Shown: positions 17,173 through 25,697 of the stretch, one piece after another
How positions within the stretch are numbered: position 1 is the stretch's first letter
How the letters are laid out: each line of letters begins with the position of its first letter
Assembly (NCBI RefSeq): GCF_002252475.1
Contig: NZ_NNRK01000012.1
Span: 1 to 64,000, forward strand
Direction of reading: 5' to 3'
DNA: 64,000 bases
DNA from: Brucella rhizosphaerae
GTDB lineage: Bacteria; Pseudomonadota; Alphaproteobacteria; Rhizobiales; Rhizobiaceae
Translations under genes and position numbers: made by a program
Notes under the pieces: generated by a model
The model's input: only the letters and a program-made list of their open reading frames with translations
What the model was told of the DNA's origin: nothing
Databases searched by the model: none

Positions 17173-19995
17173 TTAAGTTGCTAAAGGACGGTCCTCAGCA
17201 AAAGCTTCGTCCAGATTGCGCAGGGCTTGCTCGTAATCGAGCTTGTCCAACGCAGTTTTTGCCGCCCGCAAGGCTTCCGCATTATCGCCTTGGCTGGCAT
17301 CAGAGCCAAGCAGTTGGAGCAATGCATCGAAACTGCTGCGAGCGCGCATGCTCCGGCGGGTGAGGAGGTCGCGCAGCGTCGTTACAGCCGATGCAATATC
17401 TGCGGATTGCGCACTTGTGCTTGTTTGTGGCGCGGCCGCTGCGGCCTGATCTTTCAGACTCGCCGCAGCTTTTAAGGCCGGCTTCAGCGCAGAGTTGAGC
17501 GCTGAAAGTGTTGGCTCCAGGCCAACCAGCTGTTCGTTGGCGATCGCCAGTTCCACTTCGGCAGAAATACGCGCAATTTCTGGCAGTTCCAGCGATGCTG
17601 CAACACCTTTGAGCGTATGCGCAAGACGTCGCGCGCCGGTCAGGTCGCCCTTGGCGATCTGATCCATCAGGGATTTTATGACGTTCTGAAAATCATCATG
17701 GAAACTGATGATGAGACGACGCAGCAGAGCCTGTTTTCCGTTCACACGCACCAGTGCCCGTGTCAGGTCGAATGGCGGAAGACGCTCGGGAAGATCGGCC
17801 TGAGTGACCTCAATCCTGCTTTCCTGCAATGGTGCAGAGGTCAGATCGACCCGGCGCGGCTTCATCCAGCGCTCAAGCGTTCCGATCAGCACACTCGGAT
17901 CGATTGGTTTGGCGACGTGATCGTTCATACCGGCTTCCGCACATCTGCGGCGCTCTTCTTCATAGGCGTGCGCAGTCAACGCAATGATGGGTAGGGCATC
18001 CGGACTCCAGTCGCGACGAATATGACGGGTGGCTTCCAGCCCGTCCATTTCCGGCATCTGAACATCCATCAGCACAGCTGAATAGAGTGAGCCGGATCGC
18101 GCAACGCTTTCGCAGGCAATGCGACCGTTTTCTGCTGTATCCACGTCAAGACCCGCATCACACAGGAGTTGATAAGCAATTTCGCGATTAATCGCATTGT
18201 CTTCGACCAGCAGGACATGCGCACCGCGCAACGGTTCTGCGATCAATTCAGAATCCCTTGCTTCGTCCTTGGCATCTTTGGACAATGGGAAAAGCATGTT
18301 CAGCGTTTGCAGGATTTGTTGGGCTTCGATGGGTTTGGGCAGGTAGGCAGCAATGCCGGCACGTGACGCTTTTTCCTTGAACTCGTCACTGCCATAGGCG
18401 GTAATCAGGACAATTTCCGGCAATTTGGCAAGCTTTGCATTGGCATAGAGACTGCCCACTGTTTCCATGCCGTCCATGCCCGGCATTTTCCAGTCGAGCA
18501 GCAGCAAATCATACGGCTGGCCGCGTTGGAACGCGGTTTCCAGTGCGCCGATAACCTCGGTGCCCGATGCGACCAGATCGACCTGGATCGACCAGTCCGC
18601 GAAAAGGCTTTGCAGAATTTCGCGGGAAGCCGGGTTGTCATCCGCAACAAGTATCCGAAGCTTCTGAATATGCGCTTGCGGTCTTTCGACAATTGCATGC
18701 GTTCGGTCGACGTTGCCAAGAGTGGTCGTGACTGTGAAGACACTGCCTTGGCCGGGAGTGCTGAGCACGGTGATGTCACCACCCATCTGTTCGGCAATCT
18801 GCTTGCTGATGACCAGCCCGAGCCCTGTGCCGCCGAAGCGACGTGTGGTCGAGCTGTCGGCCTGCGAGAATGAGCTGAACAGTTTGGATTGCTGGTCGGG
18901 CGTCATGCCGATACCGGTATCGGCAACAGCAATCTGCAATCTATAATCGCCGCTATCTGTCGCTTTGCCGCCTACACGAAGTGTCACCGAGCCGTTCTCG
19001 CTGAACTTGATGGCATTGCTCATCAGATTGAGCAGAACCTGGCCAAGGCGCATTTCATCGCCGACAAGGCGTTCGGGAACACCCTGATCGATGTGCAGGC
19101 TAACGGTTACATTTTTGGCCCGGGCATCGGCGCTGGTAATCTGCAATTTGCGATCAAAAAGGGCACGCAGCTCGAACGGACGGTTTTCCAGCGTGAGTTT
19201 GCCGGCATCGTTCTTGGAAAAATCCAGAATATCATTGATCAGGCGCAGCAGAGAGCCGCTCGCGCCATTAATTTTGGCAAGGTAATCGCGCTGGCGCTCT
19301 GTCATGTCAGTACGGAGCATCAGGTGGCAGAAACCCAATATCGCGTTGAGCGGCGTGCGGATTTCATGGCTCATATTGGCCAGGAACATACCTTTGGTTT
19401 TGTAGGCCTGTTCAACCTGGGCCGAGCGTGTCTCAATCTCTGCATTCTTGACCATGATCTCGTCGCGCATGTTGCTGATGCTGTTAACGCAAGCGACGAG
19501 CATGTCCGAGAACCACACCAGAACCGCGGCTTCAAGAGCGACAATCACGGCATGAATCATGACCCGGCGAATATCGCTGCCAGTCGGGAAAACGAGGGAT
19601 GGCAGCATGTAATCAAGTGTCAGATGGTGCAGCGCGATGGCAACAGCCGCAATGATGGTCGCTCTTCGATCGCACCAGCCAATGGTGAGCGCAAGCATGG
19701 CAAAGAAGTACATATGCATGTCCATCTGCCAGATGTGACCACGCAGCAGATAGAGCAGAATTGCGGGTTCTGCCACGAGAGCTACCGCAGATAAAAAGCG
19801 GGTTGCGGGTGCGATATCGGCTCGCCACCACATCAGATTATAGCTTGCTGCGAGGAATGCCCCTGCAAGCGCCCCACCCATGACCGAAGCACCGGTTGCA
19901 TATGCGATGGCTGCAAACAGCGGAACATGCAGCCAGAAAAAAACGACCAGAAAACGCGCAAAACGTCTGCGAATATCATCAAGCTCAATGATCAT
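17173..19995 (-). CDS. Hybrid sensor histidine kinase (HisKA-HATPase-REC-REC-HPt)
   Basis: A 940-residue membrane kinase. Residues 1-170 hold about six hydrophobic segments with no large periplasmic domain, suggesting a membrane or intracellular stimulus. The HisKA box is [19 protein letters not shown] with H210. HATPase_c follows (N box [13 protein letters not shown] boxes DTGIGM and GGTGLGL). Two receivers follow ([14 protein letters not shown] with [22 protein letters not shown] with VLMDVQMPE). A C-terminal HPt domain carries [14 protein letters not shown]. This is a complete phosphorelay in one chain, of the BarA/ArcB type. Only three bases separate it from the upstream small membrane protein gene. 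Confidence 0.92.
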   Translation of the reverse strand: MIIELDDIRRRFARFLVVFFWLHVPLFAAIAYATGASVMGGALAGAFLAASYNLMWWRADIAPATRFLSAVALVAEPAILLYLLRGHIWQMDMHMYFFAMLALTIGWCDRRATIIAAVAIALHHLTLDYMLPSLVFPTGSDIRRVMIHAVIVALEAAVLVWFSDMLVACVNSISNMRDEIMVKNAEIETRSAQVEQAYKTKGMFLANMSHEIRTPLNAILGFCHLMLRTDMTERQRDYLAKINGASGSLLRLINDILDFSKNDAGKLTLENRPFELRALFDRKLQITSADARAKNVTVSLHIDQGVPERLVGDEMRLGQVLLNLMSNAIKFSENGSVTLRVGGKATDSGDYRLQIAVADTGIGMTPDQQSKLFSSFSQADSSTTRRFGGTGLGLVISKQIAEQMGGDITVLSTPGQGSVFTVTTTLGNVDRTHAIVERPQAHIQKLRILVADDNPASREILQSLFADWSIQVDLVASGTEVIGALETAFQRGQPYDLLLLDWKMPGMDGMETVGSLYANAKLAKLPEIVLITAYGSDEFKEKASRAGIAAYLPKPIEAQQILQTLNMLFPLSKDAKDEARDSELIAEPLRGAHVLLVEDNAINREIAYQLLCDAGLDVDTAENGRIACESVARSGSLYSAVLMDVQMPEMDGLEATRHIRRDWSPDALPIIALTAHAYEEERRRCAEAGMNDHVAKPIDPSVLIGTLERWMKPRRVDLTSAPLQESRIEVTQADLPERLPPFDLTRALVRVNGKQALLRRLIISFHDDFQNVIKSLMDQIAKGDLTGARRLAHTLKGVAASLELPEIARISAEVELAIANEQLVGLEPTLSALNSALKPALKAAASLKDQAAAAAPQTSTSAQSADIASAVTTLRDLLTRRSMRARSSFDALLQLLGSDASQGDNAEALRAAKTALDKLDYEQALRNLDEAFAEDRPLAT

Positions 19996-19998
19996 GGA

Positions 19999-20346
19999 TT
20001 AGGCCCCGGTGACAGCAAGGTCAAAACAGCTGGACAGTTGTGCGGGTTCGAAGACGAGCCACGCGCCTGCATCGTAAAGTGCGTCAATGGCGTCAGGACG
20101 TGCAGAATATACAACCACAACGTTCATACGCTCATTGAAGGAAAGGATCTGTGCATCGGCTTTGCTGAGCAGCGTGGCCACTTGTGAGACATTTGCCCAT
20201 GGCTGCATGAGAACGGCGAATTGGCCGTTCTCACCACGCGGAAAAAGCATCGCATAGATGAGTGCTACAAGACCGATGAGGAAAAGGGCGGTAGCTGGCA
20301 GCATGTCGAGCATGCGCCATTTTGACTGCGCTAAATGGGAGTTCAT
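19999..20346 (-). CDS. Small single-pass membrane protein upstream of the hybrid kinase
   Basis: A 115-residue protein with one strong hydrophobic helix near the N-terminus (ATALFLIGLVALIYAML) and a soluble domain of about 75 residues ending in DAGAWLVFEPAQLSSCFDLAVTGA. The ATG at 20346 is used; a GTG eight codons upstream is the alternative. It sits three bases before the hybrid kinase start, so the two are almost certainly co-translated. It may sense or modulate the kinase. No known family is recognised. Confidence 0.65.
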   Translation of the reverse strand: MNSHLAQSKWRMLDMLPATALFLIGLVALIYAMLFPRGENGQFAVLMQPWANVSQVATLLSKADAQILSFNERMNVVVVYSARPDAIDALYDAGAWLVFEPAQLSSCFDLAVTGA

Positions 20347-20481
20347 GTGTCTGTATCCGCAATTCAACACGCCTTAGACGTTACCGCTTCATAGTATATA
20401 AAAAAGCGCGTGTCTTGCTGTATATGCTAATTTAAGATTGTATTATTCGGTGACCGGTGAGGCTCGATCCGTCGTTCGTTT

Positions 20482-20535
20482 CAGAGCACATCTCGAAAAG
20501 TGTGAAACGGCTTTCGGATAAGATGCGCGTACAAA
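20482..20535. repeat. Palindromic intergenic repeat, copy 3
   Basis: Core TCTCGAAAAGTGTGAAACGG, then CTTTCGGATAAGATGCGCG, matching copies 1 and 2 apart from scattered changes. The arms CGAAA/TTTCG still pair. It lies in the divergent region between the kinase operon and the sugar ABC operon. Confidence 0.7.
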
Positions 20536-20794
20536 CAAACAATCAGATCGAGATACGCTCTAATGGCCCGGTAACGCGGCAGGGGACGTCATACATCGAA
20601 TTTCAGGCCTTTCAATATAATGAATTGCGCCTTGTTTTCCGGCGAACGGTCCACGACGCAGCAGGCTGAATATCAGCCCGCGCTTGGTTTTGAGTATACC
20701 CCTTTAGTTCAATACCTCAAATTTTCGCTGAGCCCTTTGAGTGAGGCTGGCCACTATAAATTGCCAATGATTTTTATGTTATGCAGAATTTTGC

Positions 20795-20807
20795 TTTACG
20801 TACCTCA
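20795..20807 (-). promoter_or_regulatory. Candidate operator shared with the xylose promoter region
   Basis: TTTACGTACCTCA here is the exact reverse complement of TGAGGTACGTAAA at 32702-32714. Extended to 19 positions the two sites differ at one base. This copy lies about 120 bp upstream of the sugar ABC ATPase start and centres on the palindrome TACGTA. Occurrence in the promoter regions of two sugar ABC systems suggests a common regulator. Inference only. Confidence 0.45.
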
Positions 20808-20852
20808 AAGCCAACGTTAAGGTTATATGGTGAAGCTTTGGGAGGAGTTCAC

Positions 20853-20930
20853 ATGCAAGTGGAAAATCTGACAATCAGAAGTCGCGGCGGGCGTTCAAGC
20901 GATAGCGCTTGCGTTGGTGCGCGCGTATGA
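20853..20930 (+). CDS. 25-codon leader ORF coupled to the ABC ATPase
   Basis: ATG at 20853 is preceded at ideal distance by GGGAGGA. The frame encodes 25 residues (MQVENLTIRSRGGRSSDSAC and five more) and ends in TGA overlapping the next gene's ATG as ATGA. The ABC ATPase has no good SD of its own, so its translation probably depends on this leader. The peptide has no recognised motif. Alternatively the true gene start could lie here if a frameshift were present. Confidence 0.45.
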   Translation: MQVENLTIRSRGGRSSDSACVGARV

Positions 20931-22450
20931 ACGCAACCCGAAACGAGCATGAGGCGCCGCTTCTGGAGGCGGTCTCGTTGTCAAAATCGTTCGGACCTGT
21001 TCAGGTTCTGAAAAATATAAATCTCAGCATTTATGGCGGCGAAGTTCACGCGATTATTGGCGAGAATGGTGCCGGTAAATCGACATTGATGAAGCTGCTG
21101 GCGGGCAATGAGCGTCCTACCAGCGGTGAAATCCACATTGATGGAAAGCCAATTTCGTTTTCCGGTCCGGTAGAAGCTGAAGCGCAAGGCATTGTTCTGG
21201 TGCATCAGGAAATCTTGCTGGCACCGGATCTGACTGTTGCGCAGAATATTTATCTGGGGCGCGAACTTTCCAACGGTCTCGTTGTTGATGACAAATCGAT
21301 GCGCGAAGGCGCTCGCAAAGCCATTCGTGATCTTGGTGCAGATATTAGTGCCGATGCCATCGTGGGAAGTTTGTCTATTGCACAACGCCAGCTTGTGCAG
21401 ATCGCCCGCGTTCTGCTTGTGCCACATCGCGTGGTGATCTTTGATGAGCCAACGGCATCGCTTACCCCGGTTGAAACCGAGGCGCTTCTGAAAGTGATTT
21501 GCGACATTCGCGCCAAAGGCGTTGCGGTTCTCTATATTTCGCACCGGTTACCGGAAGTGAAAGAGATTTCAGACCGTGTGACGGTCTTGCGCGATGGGAC
21601 GCTCGTGGCAGCACATATGGCGTCCGAGCTTCAGCCAAACGACATGGCCCGACTGATGGTGGGGCGTGATGTTGCCAAGCTTTATCCAGATCGCGCAGCA
21701 CGTCACGGACAGGTGCCGGTTCTGGAGGTCGATGATTTTACCGTTCCGGGCTATGTTAAAACGGCAAGTTTTACGTTGAGCAAGGGCGAAATTCTCGGTT
21801 TTGCAGGGCTTGTTGGTGCCGGTCGAACGGAATTGATGGAAGGTATTGTCGGGCTGCGTCCTGGCAAGGGGCAGGTTCGTCATAATGGAAAACCGGTCAA
21901 TTTCCGCAATGCCCACGAAAGTCTTTCCGCCGGTATCGCCTATCTGAGCGAAGATCGGAAGGGCAAGGGTCTGCTGCTTACCAAGGACCTCGGTATCAAT
22001 CTGACACTCGCTTCGATCAGTAAATTCGTACGGGGCTTGCAAATTGATCGGCGCAAAGAGCGCACGGCGCTCGACGATGCGATCAAGGAGTTTGATATCC
22101 GCACGGGCCGCAAGGATATTCTTGCCGGGCAGCTTTCTGGAGGCAATCAGCAGAAGCTTCTGCTGGCAAAAATGATGATGCTCAACCCGTCTATCGTCAT
22201 TATCGACGAGCCGACGCGCGGCATTGATGTGGGCACCAAAGAACAGATTTATCAGTTCATTGCCAATTTGGCCGACGAGGGCAAGTCGATCATCGTCGTA
22301 TCTTCTGAAATGCCGGAACTCATTGGCGTATGCGACCGTATCGTCGTCATGCGCGAGGGCAGGGTTGCAGGCGAGGTGACAGGCGAACGCATGACCGAAA
22401 ATGACATCGTTGTCTTAGCAACCGGCGTCAGCACCGAAGAAGCGGCTTAA
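20927..22450 (+). CDS. Sugar ABC transporter ATP-binding protein (RbsA/MglA type)
   Basis: A 507-residue tandem ABC ATPase for monosaccharide import. The first half has Walker [10 protein letters not shown], signature GSLSIAQRQ and Walker B VVIFDEPTAS. The second half has the degenerate Walker [14 protein letters not shown], signature LSGGNQQK and Walker B IVIIDEPTRG, as expected for the RbsA/MglA/XylG group. The ATG at 20927 overlaps the leader-peptide stop; a TTG at 20909 is an alternative. First structural gene of an operon with a permease, binding protein, isomerase and dehydrogenase. Confidence 0.92.
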   Translation: MNATRNEHEAPLLEAVSLSKSFGPVQVLKNINLSIYGGEVHAIIGENGAGKSTLMKLLAGNERPTSGEIHIDGKPISFSGPVEAEAQGIVLVHQEILLAPDLTVAQNIYLGRELSNGLVVDDKSMREGARKAIRDLGADISADAIVGSLSIAQRQLVQIARVLLVPHRVVIFDEPTASLTPVETEALLKVICDIRAKGVAVLYISHRLPEVKEISDRVTVLRDGTLVAAHMASELQPNDMARLMVGRDVAKLYPDRAARHGQVPVLEVDDFTVPGYVKTASFTLSKGEILGFAGLVGAGRTELMEGIVGLRPGKGQVRHNGKPVNFRNAHESLSAGIAYLSEDRKGKGLLLTKDLGINLTLASISKFVRGLQIDRRKERTALDDAIKEFDIRTGRKDILAGQLSGGNQQKLLLAKMMMLNPSIVIIDEPTRGIDVGTKEQIYQFIANLADEGKSIIVVSSEMPELIGVCDRIVVMREGRVAGEVTGERMTENDIVVLATGVSTEEAA

Positions 22451-22468
22451 ACAAAAAAAGGGGAGTAA

Positions 22469-23470
22469 ATGACAGACGTAGTGACTGATAAAAGCAGAGT
22501 GCCGAAAACGTCCAAAGATTGGGATCTTAGGGCTGTTGCGCCTTTTATTGCGCTGCTTTTGCTGCTTGTTCTGGGTACAATTGCCAATCCGAATTTCATC
22601 AGCATCGACAATCTGTTGAATGTTGCGACGCGTAGCGCATTCATTGCAATCATCGCGCTTGGTGCCACCTACGTGATCTCTTCGGGGGGGCTCGATTTGT
22701 CTGTCGGTGCTATGGCAGCTTTTGTCGGCAGCATCATGATCATGTTTATGAACAGCGGTGTTATTGCCGATCCGGTCATGATGCTGATCGCTGCCGTACT
22801 TCTGGCCGTTGTGGTGGGGGCACTTTGCGGACTGACAAATGGATTGATTACAACACTTGGCGGTATAGAACCGTTTATTGCCACGCTCGGTACGATGGGT
22901 ATCTATCGTGGCCTGACGACCTGGCTGTCACAGGGCGGCGCAATTACGCTGCGCAATCCTGAAATTCAGGCGCTTTACCGCCCTGTCTATTTCGGTTCCG
23001 TTTTTGGTGTCCCGATCCCGGTTATTGCGATTTTCGTCACGGCGGCGATAGCGGCTTTTGTGCTCTATCGCACACGCTATGGTCGCCATGTCATTGCAGT
23101 TGGTTCCAGTGAAGATGTTGCGCGTTACTCGGGCATCTCCGTCAAACGCGTTCGTACCATTGCCTATATCGTGCAGGGGCTCTGCGTGGCAGTTGCGGTG
23201 CTGCTCTATGTACCACGGTTGGGGTCGACCTCCGCAACAACGGGCATGTTGTGGGAATTGCAGGCGATCACCGCAGTCGTTGTTGGCGGTACGGCATTGC
23301 GAGGCGGAGTGGGGCGTGTCTGGGGCACGATCTGCGGCGCATTCATTCTGGAAATTGTCGGCAATATCATGCTGCTTTCCAATTTCATCAGCGAGTATCT
23401 GATCGGGGCTATTCAGGGCGCGATTATCATCATTGCCATGCTGGTGCAGCGTTCGTTGTCGCGACGATAA
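22469..23470 (+). CDS. Sugar ABC transporter permease (RbsC type)
   Basis: A 333-residue BPD_transp_2 family permease with eight to ten membrane segments. Family marks are ATYVISSGGLDLSVGAMAAF, the cytoplasmic coupling region AVGSSEDVARYSGI, and GGTALRGGVGRVWGT near the C-terminus. GGGGAG precedes the ATG. It lies 18 bp after the ATPase gene and pairs with it to import the sugar bound by the next gene product. Confidence 0.92.
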   Translation: MTDVVTDKSRVPKTSKDWDLRAVAPFIALLLLLVLGTIANPNFISIDNLLNVATRSAFIAIIALGATYVISSGGLDLSVGAMAAFVGSIMIMFMNSGVIADPVMMLIAAVLLAVVVGALCGLTNGLITTLGGIEPFIATLGTMGIYRGLTTWLSQGGAITLRNPEIQALYRPVYFGSVFGVPIPVIAIFVTAAIAAFVLYRTRYGRHVIAVGSSEDVARYSGISVKRVRTIAYIVQGLCVAVAVLLYVPRLGSTSATTGMLWELQAITAVVVGGTALRGGVGRVWGTICGAFILEIVGNIMLLSNFISEYLIGAIQGAIIIIAMLVQRSLSRR

Positions 23471-23569
23471 CGGCCAGTGCCTGATGGCGCTGGCCACTAA
23501 GTTTGACGGGATTGAAGGGGCGGTCCGGTCACAGAGGGATAAAGCCCCCTGAACATTTGGGAGGAAATA

Positions 23570-24532
23570 ATGCGAGGAAAACTTTTAAGTGTTGCTTTTG
23601 CAGCATTGGCCGCAGGTGCGTTGGTCTTTACGGGCGTTGCAAGTGCGCAGGACAAGAAGGTAACAATCGGCGTGTCCATTCCAGCCGCCGACCATGGCTG
23701 GACTGCCGGTGTTGTCTATCATGCAGAACGCGTGGCCAAGCTTTTGATGCAGGAGCATCCCGGCCTTAACGTGATCGTCAAGACTTCGCCGGATGCAGCA
23801 AGCCAGGCAAATGCATTGCAGGATCTTGCCGTTCAGGGCCTGGACGGTCTTGTGGTGCTGCCATCCGATCCTGATCCACTTGTCAATGCTATCAAGGAGA
23901 TCAAGGACAAGGGCACGTTTGTAGCACTGGTCGATCGCGCACCAAGCAACAACGACAATTCGATCCGTGATCTCTATGTGGCGGGCAACAACCCTGCTCT
24001 CGGTCAGGTTGCTGGCGAATACATCAAGAAGACTACGCCAGACGCACAGGTCGTCATCATTCGCGGCCTGCCTATTCCTATCGATCAACAGCGTCAGGAC
24101 GGCTTTGACAAAGGTATCGAAGGCTCGAATGTAAAGGTTCTCGATCGTCAGTATGGCAACTGGAACCGCGACGATGCCTTCCGCGTGATGCAGGACTTCC
24201 TGACGAAATATCCGAAGATCGATGTCGTCTGGTGTCAGGATGATGACATGGCCGTTGGCGTGCTTGAAGCAATCAAGCAGGCTAACCGCGAAGATATCCA
24301 GTATGTTATCGGCGGTGCCGGTTCCAAGGATATGATCAAGAAGGTCATGGATGGCGACAAGCTTATGCCGGTCGATGTTCTCTACCCACCCGCAATGGTT
24401 TCAACAGCCATGCAGCTCGCTGCCGGTCATTTCTATGATCAGATTCCAGTGAGCGGCAACTATATCCTTGATGCCACGTTGGTGACCAAGGACAACGCCG
24501 AGCAGTTCTACTTCCCGGATTCTCCGTTCTAA
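23570..24532 (+). CDS. Periplasmic sugar-binding protein (RbsB-like)
   Basis: A 320-residue type I periplasmic binding protein. A signal peptide (about 1-26) ends at VASAQ. VTIGVSIPAADHGWTAGV opens the first lobe, and GLDGLVVLPSDPDPLV and DVVWCQDDDMAVGVLEA are typical hinge/ligand-lobe blocks. GGAGG lies upstream of the ATG. It delivers an unidentified monosaccharide or polyol to the ATPase-permease pair. A hairpin follows the gene, consistent with higher expression of the binding protein than of distal genes. Confidence 0.9.
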   Translation: MRGKLLSVAFAALAAGALVFTGVASAQDKKVTIGVSIPAADHGWTAGVVYHAERVAKLLMQEHPGLNVIVKTSPDAASQANALQDLAVQGLDGLVVLPSDPDPLVNAIKEIKDKGTFVALVDRAPSNNDNSIRDLYVAGNNPALGQVAGEYIKKTTPDAQVVIIRGLPIPIDQQRQDGFDKGIEGSNVKVLDRQYGNWNRDDAFRVMQDFLTKYPKIDVVWCQDDDMAVGVLEAIKQANREDIQYVIGGAGSKDMIKKVMDGDKLMPVDVLYPPAMVSTAMQLAAGHFYDQIPVSGNYILDATLVTKDNAEQFYFPDSPF

Positions 24533-24540
24533 TACTCATA

Positions 24541-24566
24541 TGCGCGTCTGCCTTGGCGGACGCGCA
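24541..24566 (+). promoter_or_regulatory. Hairpin after the binding-protein gene
   Basis: TGCGCGTC and GACGCGCA form an 8-bp stem nine bases after the stop codon, without a long T-run. In sugar ABC operons such structures commonly protect the binding-protein mRNA from 3' decay or partly terminate transcription. Confidence 0.5.
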
Positions 24567-24635
24567 GTTTAACGCTTGAGGGCTTCTCGCCCCTATGCCC
24601 GATATCGGGTCGAATTTTCAGTTGGAGGACTTTTG

Positions 24636-25688
24636 ATGAAGACGATCAAAGGGCCTGGGATATTTCTCGGGCAGTTTGCGGGCGATGAAGCGCCGTTTAA
24701 TACATGGGACGGCATCACCAAATGGGCCGCAGAAAAAGGCTATGCCGGTGTGCAGGTGCCAACATGGGCCAGCCAGCTGATCGATCTGAAGAAGGCCTCG
24801 GAATCCAAAGATTATTGCGATGAGTTTGCTGGTGTCGCGCGTGAAAATGGCGTTGAGGTGACAGAGCTTTCGACGCATTTGCAAGGCCAGCTTGTTGCCG
24901 TGCATCCAGTCTATGATGAAGCTTTTGACGGCTTTGCTGTTCCTGAAGTACGCGGAAATCCGAAAGCGCGTCAGGCATGGGCTGTCGAGCAGGTAAAAAT
25001 GGCGATCAAGGCGTCGCGCAATCTCGGCATTGGCGCTCACGCGACATTCTCAGGCGCTTTGGCCTGGCCATTCATCTATCCATGGCCGCAGCGTCCTGCT
25101 GGTCTGGTTGAAACGGCATTTGACGAACTGGCGCGTCGTTGGACACCAATCCTCGATCATGCGGATGAGCATGGCGTCGATATCTGCTATGAAATTCATC
25201 CGGGCGAAGATCTGCATGATGGTGTGACGTTCGAGATGTTTCTGGAGCGCGTTAAAAATCATCCGCGCGCCAATATGCTCTATGATCCGTCGCATTACGT
25301 GCTGCAATGTCTCGACTATCTTGACAATATCGACATCTACAAAGACCGCATCAAGATGTTTCACGTCAAGGATGCCGAGTTTAACCCGACGGGTCGTCAG
25401 GGTGTCTATGGCGGCTATCAGGGTTGGGTCAATCGCGCTGGTCGCTTCCGTTCGCTCGGTGATGGGCAAGTCGATTTTGGTGCTGTGTTCTCGAAAATGG
25501 CTGCCAATGATTTTGATGGCTGGGCTGTGGTCGAATGGGAATGCGCACTGAAGCATCCTGAAGACGGTGCGCGTGAGGGTGCGGAATTTGTCAAACACCA
25601 CATCATTCGCGTAACCGACAAAGCGTTTGATGACTTTGCGGCCGGCGGCACCGATGATGCAGCCAATCGCCGTATGCTGGGACTATAG
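24636..25688 (+). CDS. TIM-barrel sugar (phosphate) isomerase/epimerase
   Basis: A 350-residue AP_endonuc_2/xylose-isomerase-like TIM-barrel protein. Candidate metal ligands lie in YEIHPGEDLHDG, YDPSHYVLQ, FHVKDAEF and VVEWECAL (Glu, Asp/His, His/Asp, Glu). The ATG at 24636 follows GGAGG at good distance; the frame extends 20 codons upstream without support. It lies between the binding protein and a Gfo/Idh/MocA dehydrogenase. Such pairs oxidise a sugar and then isomerise, epimerise or cleave the keto product. The exact reaction is unknown. Confidence 0.82.
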   Translation: MKTIKGPGIFLGQFAGDEAPFNTWDGITKWAAEKGYAGVQVPTWASQLIDLKKASESKDYCDEFAGVARENGVEVTELSTHLQGQLVAVHPVYDEAFDGFAVPEVRGNPKARQAWAVEQVKMAIKASRNLGIGAHATFSGALAWPFIYPWPQRPAGLVETAFDELARRWTPILDHADEHGVDICYEIHPGEDLHDGVTFEMFLERVKNHPRANMLYDPSHYVLQCLDYLDNIDIYKDRIKMFHVKDAEFNPTGRQGVYGGYQGWVNRAGRFRSLGDGQVDFGAVFSKMAANDFDGWAVVEWECALKHPEDGAREGAEFVKHHIIRVTDKAFDDFAAGGTDDAANRRMLGL

Positions 25689-25697
25689 GATAGTATA

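Larger units (their letters stand above)
20371..20852. promoter_or_regulatory. Long divergent intergenic region before a sugar ABC operon
   Basis: About 480 bp with no convincing gene. It contains palindromic repeat copy 3 (20482-20535), the motif shared with the xylose promoter region (20795-20807), and a good SD (GGGAGGA) at its right end. Promoters for the leftward small membrane protein/kinase operon and the rightward sugar operon must both lie here. A 70-codon open frame at 20457-20669 overlaps the repeat and was not accepted. Confidence 0.5.

Noticed and set aside
18889-19794. A 301-codon open frame antisense to the hybrid kinase
   Set aside because: Lies fully inside the kinase gene, no recognisable domain or SD.
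20457-20669. A 70-codon frame in the divergent region before the sugar operon
   Set aside because: It runs through palindromic repeat copy 3 and has no SD or recognisable fold.
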